From Toxotes chatareus (taxonomy: Eukaryota; Chordata; Actinopteri; Toxotidae): a DNA stretch of 64,000 bases. Position numbers and translations under genes: made by a program. The notes under the pieces are model-generated. The model was not told the DNA's origin and did not search any database. It was given only the letters and a program-made list of their open reading frames with translations. Positions 11,401 through 20,000 of the stretch are shown here, in pieces (position 1 is the stretch's first letter; every line of letters starts with the position of its first letter). The stretch covers positions 13,038,972 to 13,102,971 of the forward strand of contig CM028900.1 in the NCBI GenBank assembly GCA_016801885.1. The letters are read 5' to 3'.

Positions 11401-12466
11401 TCTGCCTCCATGGCATTGCCACTATACTCAGACACACCACTACTCATGTGTGGCTGTAAAGGTTGTCCCTCCAGTTGTAGCTGGTGGTGAAATTTGCAGC
11501 TGACAACAAATTCACAGGGTGGACAGAGACATGCAGCTGTGTGCAGAATGATTTTCCCTCTTTGGACCCTTTGGAGTTTTATTCTCAAGTAGAATAATAA
11601 GAGATGTTAACTTTGAATTACAAGCCACACGAACTCCTCAGGGGAGACACTTTGCCTGGGCTGTGAAGCCATCATCACACAGTGAGTGTGTCTGGCTCTT
11701 TGTGTCCCAGCACAGATTGAGAAGAGCAGAGGTCCATTTTTATTCCTGCCTTTGTTTTATCTGAGAGACCAGAAAAGACAGTCTGTCAGGTGTTTGGCAG
11801 AAAAATCACTGAAGCCGTGCTTCTCGGTGGAATAACATTAACATTGCACATTGAGTTTGGTTTTTGTGAAATACTAAGAGGATGAATTACTTGTTAAATG
11901 TTGGATACAAACAACCTTTACGCCACACAATTTTAAGTGTTACAAGGAATTGTACTGCATGTGATGCAATTCAGCAGCCATGTTAAACAGAATATTAAAC
12001 CTTTGTATTGGTTTCTCAGAGTCCGTGGGCCTTCGCGGTCGTCTCCTGAGGAAAATTGAGGCCTTGAAGTCAGAGCAGAGCGGTTCAGAGGCCCCTGATG
12101 AGTTTCTGTGTCCAATCACCAGAGAGCTGATGAAGGATCCAGTTATTGCTGCAGGTTAGACAAAAAAAAAAGCTAATGACCTTTCTAATGTCTCAGCCTG
12201 AGTCAAAGCCACTGCCTGTAATTTTTCTGTAGAGATCACTTTTCTTTCTTTTTTTTTTTTACATATATAATTATCTCAGTATATTTAAGGCATCAAAATG
12301 TGTCTCCACTACAGATGGGTATTCCTATGAGCGGGAATCCATTGAGAGCTGGATCAGAGGAAAGAACAAAACCAGCCCCATGACGAATCTGCCCCTGCAG
12401 ACCACACTCCTCACCCCCAACAGATCTCTGAAGAAGGCAATAACACGGTGGAAGTCGAGCCAGTAG
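1687..12466 (+). CDS. wdsub1: WDSUB1, WD repeat, SAM and U-box domain protein (3' nine coding exons)
   Basis: Spliced gene, exons 1687-1773, 3302-3395, 3949-3982, 4148-4188, 4562-4668, 5236-5265, 8307-8483, 12020-12154 and 12315-12466. All introns are GT-AG and phases agree, giving 284 codons plus TAG at 12464-12466. The order is WD repeats about 5-7 (LASCGQDSQLKIW, SGSVDKSVAIYD, TGSMDRTVNVWK), a short linker, a SAM domain (DWSEEDVQSWL, NNIDGPELSQL) and a U-box (PDEFLCPITRELMKDP, DGYSYERESIESWI, SPMTNLPL). This matches the C-terminal 60% of the 476-residue human protein as I remember it. U-boxes recruit E2 ubiquitin-conjugating enzymes and WD and SAM domains bind partners, so an E3 ligase role is inferred; I know of no proven substrate. 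The N-terminal WD repeats lie outside the window. Its 3' neighbour TANC1 is convergent. Confidence 0.95.
1819..1850. repeat. (AG)16 microsatellite
   Basis: Uninterrupted AG dinucleotide run just inside the intron after the WD repeat 5 exon. Confidence 0.98.
2191..2204. promoter_or_regulatory. X-box-like motif (possible RFX site) in WDSUB1 intron
   Basis: GTTGCC, a 2-base spacer GT, then GGTAAC fits the RFX X-box consensus GTNRCC(N0-3)RGYAAC and forms a near-perfect inverted repeat. RFX factors control ciliary genes in animals. A single 14-bp match in an intron can arise by chance, so function is unproven. Confidence 0.35.
3178..3199. repeat. (TG)11 microsatellite
   Basis: Uninterrupted TG dinucleotide run about 100 bp upstream of the next WDSUB1 exon; a shorter TG run follows at 3274-3288. 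Confidence 0.97.
3302..3395 (+). CDS. wdsub1: WDSUB1 exon: WD repeat 6 start (94 nt)
   Basis: Acceptor CTACCCTCAG ending at 3301, donor CAGG|GTGAGA. It reads ACIMKLLHTLTSHSAPVLSC then AFSSDGDLVVSG, the opening strands of a WD repeat with the typical H-S-A-P-V-L-C-A-F pattern. It enters in phase 1 and leaves in phase 2, matching both neighbours. Confidence 0.95.
3396..3948. other. WDSUB1 intron
   Basis: Contains a 21-T run at 3815-3835. Nothing else is recognised. Confidence 0.6.
3949..3982 (+). CDS. wdsub1: WDSUB1 exon: WD repeat 6 end (34 nt)
   Basis: Small exon between TTCAACAG and GCG|GTAAGT. It completes the split Gly codon and reads SVDKSVAIYDA, the closing strand of the WD repeat. It leaves in phase 0. 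It is too short for ordinary gene finders to see alone; identity rests on phase and on the SVDKSV-IYD match to the family. Confidence 0.93.
4148..4188 (+). CDS. wdsub1: WDSUB1 exon: WD repeat 7 start (41 nt)
   Basis: Between TTTACAG and AACAG|GTAAAT. It reads NLGILLYTLKQHN plus two bases of an Arg codon, matching the family segment that ends in L-H-T-L-x-Q-H. It leaves in phase 2. Confidence 0.92.
4189..4561. other. WDSUB1 intron
   Basis: About 370 bp with no feature recognised apart from a short T run near 4450. Confidence 0.6.
4562..4668 (+). CDS. wdsub1: WDSUB1 exon: WD repeat 7 (107 nt)
   Basis: Acceptor CACCCTGCAG ends at 4561; donor ACTG|GTAAAT. It reads RYVTAVALSPTMPWIATGSM then DRTVNVWKIGDGDSRT. 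The motif TGSMDRTVNVW is the last WD repeat. It leaves in phase 1. Confidence 0.96.
4669..5235. other. WDSUB1 intron with CT microsatellite
   Basis: Holds the long CT run listed separately. No other feature is recognised. Confidence 0.6.
5119..5171. repeat. (TC)n microsatellite
   Basis: Nearly pure TC run with one CCC interruption near 5158-5160, about 65 bp upstream of a 30-nt exon. It lies at the usual position of the polypyrimidine tract and may affect splicing of that exon. Confidence 0.97.
5236..5265 (+). CDS. wdsub1: WDSUB1 microexon: WD-to-SAM linker (30 nt)
   Basis: Bounded by CCTGCAG and CAAG|GTAAAT. It reads A-PESRQTVCQ-G across its split ends and enters and leaves in phase 1, so skipping it would keep the frame. 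It codes a hydrophilic linker between the WD propeller and the SAM domain, in the place where the human protein has an exon reading around LCQARR. Its size lowers certainty a little, but phase fits on both sides. Confidence 0.85.
5361..5453. repeat. (GT)n compound microsatellite with GTGC units
   Basis: About 90 bp of GT repeats with an internal block of GTGC tetramers around 5413-5436. Alternating purine-pyrimidine DNA of this kind favours Z-DNA. Confidence 0.97.
5756..5778. repeat. (AAAAT)n short tandem repeat
   Basis: Four to five copies of an AAATA pentamer, the last one altered. Confidence 0.8.
5930..6110. mobile_element. Possible retroelement-derived repeat
   Basis: The segment TATTTGCATAGTACCTTTCA, followed by AGGACTTTATGTAAGACAT and an A-rich stretch with AATAAA-like words, resembles a common fish interspersed repeat that begins near TTTATTTGTATAGCACCTTT. 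The match is from memory and the ends are not defined. Confidence 0.4.
8307..8483 (+). CDS. wdsub1: WDSUB1 exon: SAM domain (177 nt)
   Basis: Acceptor TTTTGCAG ends at 8306; donor ATTG|GTGAGG. It reads RKLPGHSRLLVADWSEEDVQ, SWLCEEGLEELVCNFKANNI and DGPELSQLNKETAAELGI. This is a SAM domain: the W-x-W spacing (DWSEEDVQSWL), the hydrophobic helix LEELVCNFKANNIDG and LSQLNKETAAELGI follow the fold's five-helix pattern. The exon is phase 1 at both ends, so the domain is carried almost whole on one symmetric exon. SAM domains mediate protein interaction or oligomerisation. Confidence 0.96.
8484..12019. other. WDSUB1 intron, 3.5 kb
   Basis: Large intron between the SAM and U-box exons. It holds the hAT-like foldback at 9,251-9,500, CA runs near 8,529 and 9,870-9,900, and an exon-like segment at 10,258-10,357 treated under findings. 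The remaining open frames show no recognisable motif. Confidence 0.6.
9251..9500. mobile_element. Nonautonomous hAT-like element with foldback arms
   Basis: Arms at 9251-9315 and 9342-9396 are inverted copies sharing ATGGATTTCCTGAACG and its complement, separated by about 26 bp, with one 9-base insertion in the left arm. From about 9439 to 9495 GATCGG and CCGATA words crowd together (CCGATACCGGATCGGATCGG), as in the subterminal parts of fish hAT elements. No transposase frame is present. Class assignment is from memory; the foldback itself is plain in the sequence. Confidence 0.5.
12020..12154 (+). CDS. wdsub1: WDSUB1 exon: SAM end and U-box start (135 nt)
   Basis: Acceptor GTTTCTCAG ends at 12019; donor GCAG|GTTAGA. 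It reads ESVGLRGRLLRKIEALKSEQ, SGSEAPDEFLCPITRELMKD and PVIAA. The first part completes the SAM C-terminal helix (GLRGRLLRKIEAL); PDEFLCPITRELMKDPV is the U-box signature. Phase 1 at both ends. Confidence 0.97.
12155..12314. other. WDSUB1 last intron (160 bp)
   Basis: Short GT-AG intron splitting the U-box, with a T-rich stretch near 12,242-12,260. Confidence 0.85.
12315..12466 (+). CDS. wdsub1: WDSUB1 last coding exon: U-box end and stop (152 nt)
   Basis: Acceptor CACTACAG ends at 12314. It reads DGYSYERESIESWIRGKNKT, SPMTNLPLQTTLLTPNRSLK and KAITRWKSSQ, then TAG. DGYSYER, IESWI, TSPMTNLPL and LTPNRSLKKAI are U-box core elements. Confidence 0.97.
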
Positions 12467-13287
12467 ACAGCGACTCATTTTTGCTTGTTTGTCAGAAGCC
12501 ACCAAACAGATACTTCATCCCTAAACAGTAATTGCTCATCTAATAACGTGTGAGCTCTTAGTACCTGTGAAAGAAGTAATTACTGTAATAAGAGTTTTTT
12601 CTCAGGGTGCCACTCAAGAGTCAAATTTTGACAGAATAGTCTGAATCTGAGGTCGCAGAAAAGTCAAGGGATGTTTGTTCAGTAAAAAACTAGTCCTATT
12701 AAGCAAAATGTCTGAAGTCTTGAATGTAGCAACAACACATTCTTCCTCTGAAAAACATATGAACTGCTGTTCAAATTAAATACTCAGGGTGGCTTATAGT
12801 CAGTAAAGTTAGCAAACATTAGACGCTTTAAATTCTGATGCATTATGGACATTTAACATAGCCTGTTTTAACACCTACTATTAACCAATAACGGTTACTT
12901 GTGGCCTCAGTGGCTGCTATTCAGCCGAGGTTACGTTAGCTTTAATTATTGGCTTAAAAGGAAACTTTTTAAAGAAGAAATCACACCCGCACTCTCCTAC
13001 AAAGTTGAATTTGTGACCAGTAAAACACAGCCTTGCTCTAATCAGTACACTCTGAGGTTTTCCTGCTACAGCCTACCCAATCTGCTACGAGCAGTAGCAT
13101 GCTGTGGCCAATTTTAGCTCATTTAACCACATTTAGATATTACTGAGTCAGATCGCTGACAGTATGACTCTTACTACTGTTACACATTTTAGCATGTCAC
13201 GGACAATCATCTGAATGCTTTTATCTCAACTATAAAACAAGTAAACGCACTGTAACTCGCCTGAAATTAATGGAAATTCAATGTGAA
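12467..13287 (+). other. WDSUB1 3' UTR and downstream sequence
   Basis: About 800 bp between the stop codon and the first dispersed repeat. Part of it must be 3' UTR. The only polyadenylation-like word before the repeat is ATTAAA at 12775-12780. No other gene is seen. Confidence 0.5.
12775..12780 (+). terminator. Candidate polyadenylation signal ATTAAA for WDSUB1
   Basis: Common variant hexamer about 310 bp after the stop codon. It is the first such word I see downstream; cleavage is not provable from sequence alone. Confidence 0.35.
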
Positions 13288-13981
13288 ATTAAAGCTGCAA
13301 GCGGCGATGGGTGGGCCCTCGCACCCCTTGCGAACCGTGGGAGTCGCAGCCAGCGCAGCCACGCACAAAAGTCCTCCTATGTCCTCTCCTCTCTCCTGCT
13401 CTTCTCCCCACAGCAGTATACAGCAACAGAAAAGACATGGCCCCCTCCCAACAGGGGGCGCTATGAGTGTATCATCATATGAGCATATAAATGAGTAGAG
13501 AATGTGAAGGTCATCCTGATTATCTGTGCAGAGCAAGCATATAATTTGGTTTAGTGGACAGTGTGTTATTTGTAAATTACTTAGCATTTAGTGTTGTTTA
13601 GAGTTTGTGTAGACATTTCAACTACATGAAAAATACACATAGCTACATGAAAAATAAACATATTTCCAATTCCCAGTAGTTGGCGCTATTTGTGTATCAT
13701 GATATCAGTACATCAATCTGTTCTGAATCACATGATCAACATGACTGTAAAGTTTGATTCACATTGGATGAAGTATGTGGGAGATACAGGTACAAATACA
13801 TCCATTTCCTGTGTGTTGGCGAAGGGTCAATTTCGTGGCGGCGCCACGGCCAGACTGTGTAACCCAGACCAAAGCTTTTCACAACTTTTAGTCATGAAGG
13901 CCTTAAGAGCAAACGCAGCAATTTTCAGCATGATTTTCAGTTACAATAGGGCTTCGCATGAATTTCATGCTTGGGCCCTAA
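13288..13981. mobile_element. Dispersed nonautonomous repeat abutting the satellite
   Basis: Starts with ATTAAAGCTGCAAGCGGCGA followed by TGGGTGGGCCCTCGCACCCC and ends with CGCATGAATTTCATGCTTGG then GCCCTAA. It contains AACAGGGGGCGCTATGAG and a second TTGGCGCTATTTGTG. From memory these start and end phrases mark an abundant fish repeat lacking a clear protein. Its last bases run directly into the A-run that opens the tandem array, with no unique sequence between. Confidence 0.55.
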
Positions 13982-14330
13982 AAAAAAAGGTCATAGTATA
14001 AGAAGGCTTAAAAATAGGCCAAAAAAAGTCATAGTTTAAAATGGCCTCATAATATTAAAAAAAGATCATAGTGTAGTAAGGCTTAAAAATTGGCCAAAAA
14101 AAGTCATATTTCTGTAAGACATCAAAATGTCATAAAAAACGTCATACTATAGTAAGGCGTCAAAAAATTCCAAAAAACGTCATACTATAGTAAGGCGTCA
14201 AAAAATTCCAAAAAAAGTCAAATTTTTGTAAGACCTCAAAATGTCATAAAAAACGTCATACGGCCGTAAGGAATCAAAAAATGAAGTCATCAAAAAAAAG
14301 TCAAAAATTTTTTTGACCTCAAAATGTCAT
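13982..14330 (+). repeat. Left edge of array: divergent older-looking units
   Basis: Units carry CTTAAAAATAGGCC, GTCAAAAAATTCC and GTAAGACCTCAAAATG, and one has CATACGGCCGTAAGG in place of CATAGTATAGTAAGG. These words also mark the right edge and are rare in the core. Confidence 0.85.
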
Positions 14331-17300
14331 AAAAAACGTCATAGTATAGTAAGGAGTCAAAATCGGCCAAAAAAAGTCAAAAAAATTTTTTAGACTTTTT
14401 TTTCATAAAAAACATCATAGTATAGTAAGGCGTCAAAATCGGCCAAAAAAAGTCAAAAAAAATTTTTGGACTTTTTTGTCATAAAAAACGTCATAGTATA
14501 GTAAGGCGTCAAAATCGGCCAAAAAAAGTCAAAATGTTTTGACCTCAAAACGTCATAGTATAGTATAGTATGCGTTTTTTTTCGGGCAAAAAAGTCACAA
14601 TTTTTTTACCTCAAAATGTCATAAAAAGCGTCATAGTATAGTATGGCGTTTTTTCGAACAAAAAGTCAAAATTTTTTGGACCTCAAAATGTCAGATAAAA
14701 CGTCATAGTATAGTATGGCGTTTTTTTCGAACAAAAAGTCAAAAAATTTTTGACCTCAAAATGTCATAAAAAAACGTCATAGTATAGTATAGTATGGCGT
14801 TTTTTCGAAACAAAAAAGTCAAAAATTTTTGGACCTTTTGTCATAAAAAACGTCGTAGTATAGTAAGGCGTCAAAATCGGCCAAAAAAAGTCAAAAAAAA
14901 TTTTGACCTCAAAATGTCATAAAAAACGTCATAGTGTAGTAAGGCGTCAAAATGGGCAAAAAAAAGTAAAAAAAATTTTGGACCTCAAAATGTCATAAAA
15001 AACGTCATAGTATAGTAAGGCGTCAAAATGGGCCAAAAAAAGTCAAAAAAATTTTTGACCTCAAAATGTCATAGAAAACGTCATAGTATAGTAAGGCGTC
15101 AAAATCGGCCAAAAAAAGTCAAAAAAAATTTTGACCTCAAAATGTCATAAAAAACGTCATAGTATAGTAAGGCGTCAGAATCGGCCAAAAAAAGTCAAAA
15201 AAAAATTTTGGACTTTTTTGTCATAAAAAACGTCATAGTATAGTAAGGCGTCAAAATCGGCCAAAAAAAGTCAAAATGTTTTGACCTCAAAACGTCATAG
15301 TATAGTATGCCGTTTTTTTCGGGCAAAAAAAGTCACAATTTTTTTTTACCTCAAAATGTCATAAAAACGTCATAGTATAGTATGGCGTTTTTTTCGGGCA
15401 AAAAAAGTCAAAATTTTTTTTGGACCTCAAAATGTCAGATAAAACGTCATAGTATAGTATAGCGTTTTTTTCGGGCAAAAAAAGCCAAAAAAATTTTTGA
15501 CCTCAAAATGTCATAAAAAACGTCATAGTATAGTATGGCGTTTTTTTCGGACAAAAAAAGTCAAAAATTTTTTGGACTTTTTTGTCATAAAAAACGTCAT
15601 AGTATAGTAAGGCGTCAAAATCGGCCAAAAAAAGTCAAAAAAAATTTTGACCTCAAAATGTCATAAAAAACGTCGTAGTGTAGTAAGGCGTCAAAATGGG
15701 CAAAAAAAAGTCAAAAAATTTTTGGACCTCAAAATGTCATAAAAAACGTCATAGTATAAGTAAGGCGTCAAAATCGGCCAAAAAAAGTCAAAAAAAATTT
15801 TGACCTCAAACTGTCATAACAAAACGTCATAGTATAGTAAGGCGTCAGAATCGGCCAAAAAAAGTCAAAAAAAATTTTGACCTCAAAATGTCATAAAAAA
15901 CGCGTCATAGTATAGTAGTAAGGCGTCAAAATCAAAAAAAAAAAGTCAAAAAATTTTTGCACCTCAAAATGTCATAAAAAACGTCATAGTATAGTAAGCC
16001 GTCAAAATCGAAAAAAAAAAAGTCAAAATTTTTTTGGACCTCAAAATGTCATAAAAAGCATAGTAGTAGTATAGTAAAGGCGTAAAAATCGGCCAAAAAA
16101 GTCAAAATTTTTTGGACCTCAAAATGTCATAAAAAACATCAAAGTATAGTAAGGCGTCAAAATCGTCGGCCAAAAAAGTCAAAAATTTTTGGATCTCAAA
16201 ATGTCATAAAAAACGTCATAGTATAGTATAGTAAGGCGTCAAAATCGGCCAAAAAAAAAAAGTCAAAAATTTTTTGACCTCAAAATGTCATAAAAAAGCG
16301 TCATAGTATAGTAAGGCGTCAAAATCAAAAAAAAGTCAAAATTCTTTTGGACCTCAGAATGTCATAAAAAACCTCATAATATAGTAAGGCGTCAAAATCG
16401 GCCAAAAAATGTCAAAATTTTTTTAGACTTCAAAATGTCATAAAAAACCTCATAGTATAGTAAGGCGTCAAAATCGGCCAAAAAAAGTCAAAAAAAAATT
16501 TTGACCTCAAAATGTCATAAAAAACGTCATAGTATAGTAAGGCGTCAAAATCGGCCAAAAAAAGTCAAAATTTTTTTGGACCTCAAAATGTCATAAAAAA
16601 CGTCATAGTATAGTAAGGCGTCAAAATCGGCCAAAAAAAGTCAAAAAAATTTTGACCTCAAAATGTCATAAAAAACGTCAAGGGCGTAAGGCGTCAAAAT
16701 CGGCCAAAAAAAGTCGAAATTTTTTTGGACCTCAAAATGTCATAAAAAGCGTCATAGTATAGTAAGGCGTCAAAATTGGCCAAAAAATGTCAAAAAAATT
16801 TTTGACCTCAAAATGTCATAAAACACGTCATAGTATAGTATGGCGTTTTTTTTTTCGGGCACAAAAAGTCAAAAAATTTTTGGACTTTTTTGCCAAAATT
16901 GGCCAATAAAAGTCAAAAAAATTTTGACCCCAAAATGTCATAAAAAACGTCATAGTATAGTAAGGCGTCAAAATCGGGCAAAAAAAGTCAAAAATTTTTT
17001 TGGACTTTTTTTTCATTAAAAACATCATAGTATAGTAAGGCGTCAAAATCGGCCAAAAAAGTCAAAAAATTTTTTGGACTTTTTGTCATAAAAAACGTCA
17101 TAGTATAGTAAGGCGTCAAAATCGGCAAAAAAAGTCAAAAAATTTTTCAAAATGACCTAAAAAACGTCATATTATAGTATGCCCTTTTTTCGGGCAAAAA
17201 AGTTAAATTTTTTTGACCTCAAAATGTCATAAAAAAACGTCATAGTATAGTATATATTTTTTTTTCGAACAAAAAGTCAAAAATTTTTGGACCTCAAAAT

Positions 17301-20000
17301 GTCATCAAAAAAAATGTCATAGTATAGTATGGCGTTTTTTTTCGAACAAAAAACCCAAAAAATTTTTTGACCTCAAAATGTCATAAAAAAACGTCATAGT
17401 ATAGTATGGGCGTTTTTTTCGAACAAAAAAAGTCCAAAATTTTGGACTTTTTGTCATAAAAACGTCATCATAGTATAGTATAGCGTGAAAATGGGCCAAA
17501 AAAAAGTCAAAAGATTTTTGGGACTTTTTTCAAAAAAACATCATAGTATAGTAGTAAGGCGTCAAAATCGGCCAAAAAAAAAAAGTCAAAAAATTTTGGA
17601 CCTTTTTGTCATAAAAACGTCATAGTATAGTAAGGCGTCAAAATCGGCCAAAAAAAAGTCAAAATGTTTTGACCTCAAAATGTCATAAAAAAATATCATA
17701 GTATAGTATTTTTTTTTGGAAAAAAAATGTCAAATAATTTTTTTGACCTCAAAATGTCATAAAAAACGTCATAGTATAGTATGGCGTTTTTTTCGGGCAA
17801 AAAAAGTCAAAAAAAAATTTCGGACCTCAAAATGTCATAAAAAACGTCATAGTATAGTATGGCGTTTTTTTTCGGGCAAAAAAAGTGAAAAATTTTTTGG
17901 ACTTTTTTGTCAAAATTGGCCTATAAAAGTCAAAAAAAAATTTTGACCCCAAAATGTCATAAAAAACGTCATAGTATATAGTAAGGAGTCAAAATCGGTC
18001 AAAATTTTTTTGGACCTCAAAATGTCATAAAAAACATCATAGTATAGTATGGCGTTTTTTTTGGACAAAAAAAGTCAAAAAATTTTTTGGCCTCAAAATG
18101 TCATAAAAAACGTCATAGTATAGTAGTAAGGCGTCAGAATCGGCCAAAAAAGTCAAAAAATTTTTTTGACCTCAAAATGTCATAAAAAACGTCATAGTAT
18201 AGTAAGGCGTCAAAATCGGCCGAAAAAAGTCAAAAATTTTTTTGACCTCAAAATGTCATAAAAAACGTCATAGTATAGTAAAGCGTCAAAATCGGCCAAA
18301 AAAGTCAAAATTTTTTGGACCTCAAAATGTCATAAAAACGTCATAGTATAGTAAGGCGTCAAAATCGCAAAAAAAAAGTCAAAATTTTTTCACCTCAAAA
18401 TGTGTCAAAAAAACGTCATAGTATATAGTATGGCGTCAAAATCGGCCAAAAAAAGTCAAAATTTTTTGGACCTCAAAATGTCATAAAAAGCGTCATAGTA
18501 TAGTAGTAAGGCGTCAAAATCGAACAAAAAAGTCAAAATTTTTTTGACCTCAAAATGTCATAAAAACGTCATAGTATAGTATGGCGTTTTTTTGGTAAAA
18601 AAGTCAAAAAATTTTTTGACCTCAAAATGTCATAAAAAAAAAAACGTCATAGTATAGTATGGCGTTTTTTTTTCGGGCAAAAAAGTCAAAAATTTTTGGA
18701 CTTTTTTGTCATAAAAAACGTCATAGTATAATATGGCGTTTTTTTTTCGGGCAAAAAAAGTCAAAAATTTTTTGGACTTTTTTGTCATTAAAAACGTCAT
18801 AGTATAGTAAGGCGTGAAAATGGGCCAAAAAAAGTAAAAAATTTTTGGACCTCAAAATGGCATAAAAACCGTCATAGTATAGTAAGGCGTGAAAATCGGC
18901 CAAAACAAGTCAAAAGATTTTTTTGGACTTTTTTTTCATAAAAAACATCATAGTATAGTAAGGCGTCAAAATCGGCCAAAAAAAGTCCAAAAAAATTTTT
19001 GGACTTTTTTGTCATAAAAAACGTCATAGTATAGTATGGCGTTTTTTTTTTGGGCAAAAAAAGTCAAAAATTTTTTGGACTTTTTTGTCATAAAAAACGT
19101 CACAGTATAGTATGGCGTTTTTTTTTTTCGGGCAAAAAAAGTCAGAAAATTTTTGGACTTTTTTATCATTAAAAACGTCATAGTATAGTAAGGCGTGAAA
19201 ATGGGCCAAAAAAAGTCAAAAATTTTTTGGACCTCAAAATGTCATAAAAAACGTCATAGTATAGTAAGGCGTGAAAATCGGCCAAAAAAAGTCAAAAGAT
19301 TTTTCTGGACTTTTTTTTCATAAAAAACATCATAGTATAGTAAGGCGTCAAAATCGGCCAAAAAAAGTCAAAAAAAATTTTTGGACTTTTTTGTCATAAA
19401 AAACGTCATAGTATAGTAAGGCGTCAAAATCGGCCAAAAAAAGTCAAAATGTTTTGACCTCAAAACGTCATATTATAGTATGCCGTTTTTTTTTCGGGCA
19501 AAAAAAGTCATAATTTTTTGGACTTTTTTGTCATAAAAAACGTCATAGTATAGTATGGCGGTTTTTTTCGGGCAAAAAAAGTCAAAAAATTTTTGGACTT
19601 TTTTGTCATTAAAAACGTCCTAGTATAGTAAGGCGTGAAAATGGGCCAAAAAAAGTCCAAAATTTTTTGGACCTCAAAATGTCATAAAAAACCATCATAG
19701 TATAGTAAGGCGTCAAAATCGGCCAAAAAAAGTCAAAAAAATTTTGACCTCAAACTGTCATAAAAAACGTCATAGTATAGTAAGGCGTCAGAATCGGCCA
19801 AAAAAAGTCAAAAAAAATTTGACCTCAAAATGTCATAAAAAACGTCATAGTATAGTAAGGCGTCAAAATCGGCCAAAAAAAATTTTGACCTCAAAATGTC
19901 ATAAAAAACGTCATAGTATAGTAGTAGTAAAGCGTCAAAATCGGCCAAAAAAATTTTGACCTCAAAATGTCATAAAAAAAAAATCATAGTATAGTAAGGC
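14331..20000 (+). repeat. Array left core with two unit subfamilies and higher-order repeats
   Basis: Standard units mix with a second type reading TATGGCG, then T6-9, CGGGC or CGAAC, and with units where GGACTTTTTTGTCAT replaces GGACCTCAAAATGTCAT. Rare marks recur together: AATGTTTTGACCTCAAAACG at 14535 and 15277, and TCAGATAAAACG at 14691 and 15435, a spacing of 742-744 bp or about ten units. Later, CAAAAGAT marks recur 382 bp apart (18911 and 19293), about five units. Confidence 0.8.
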
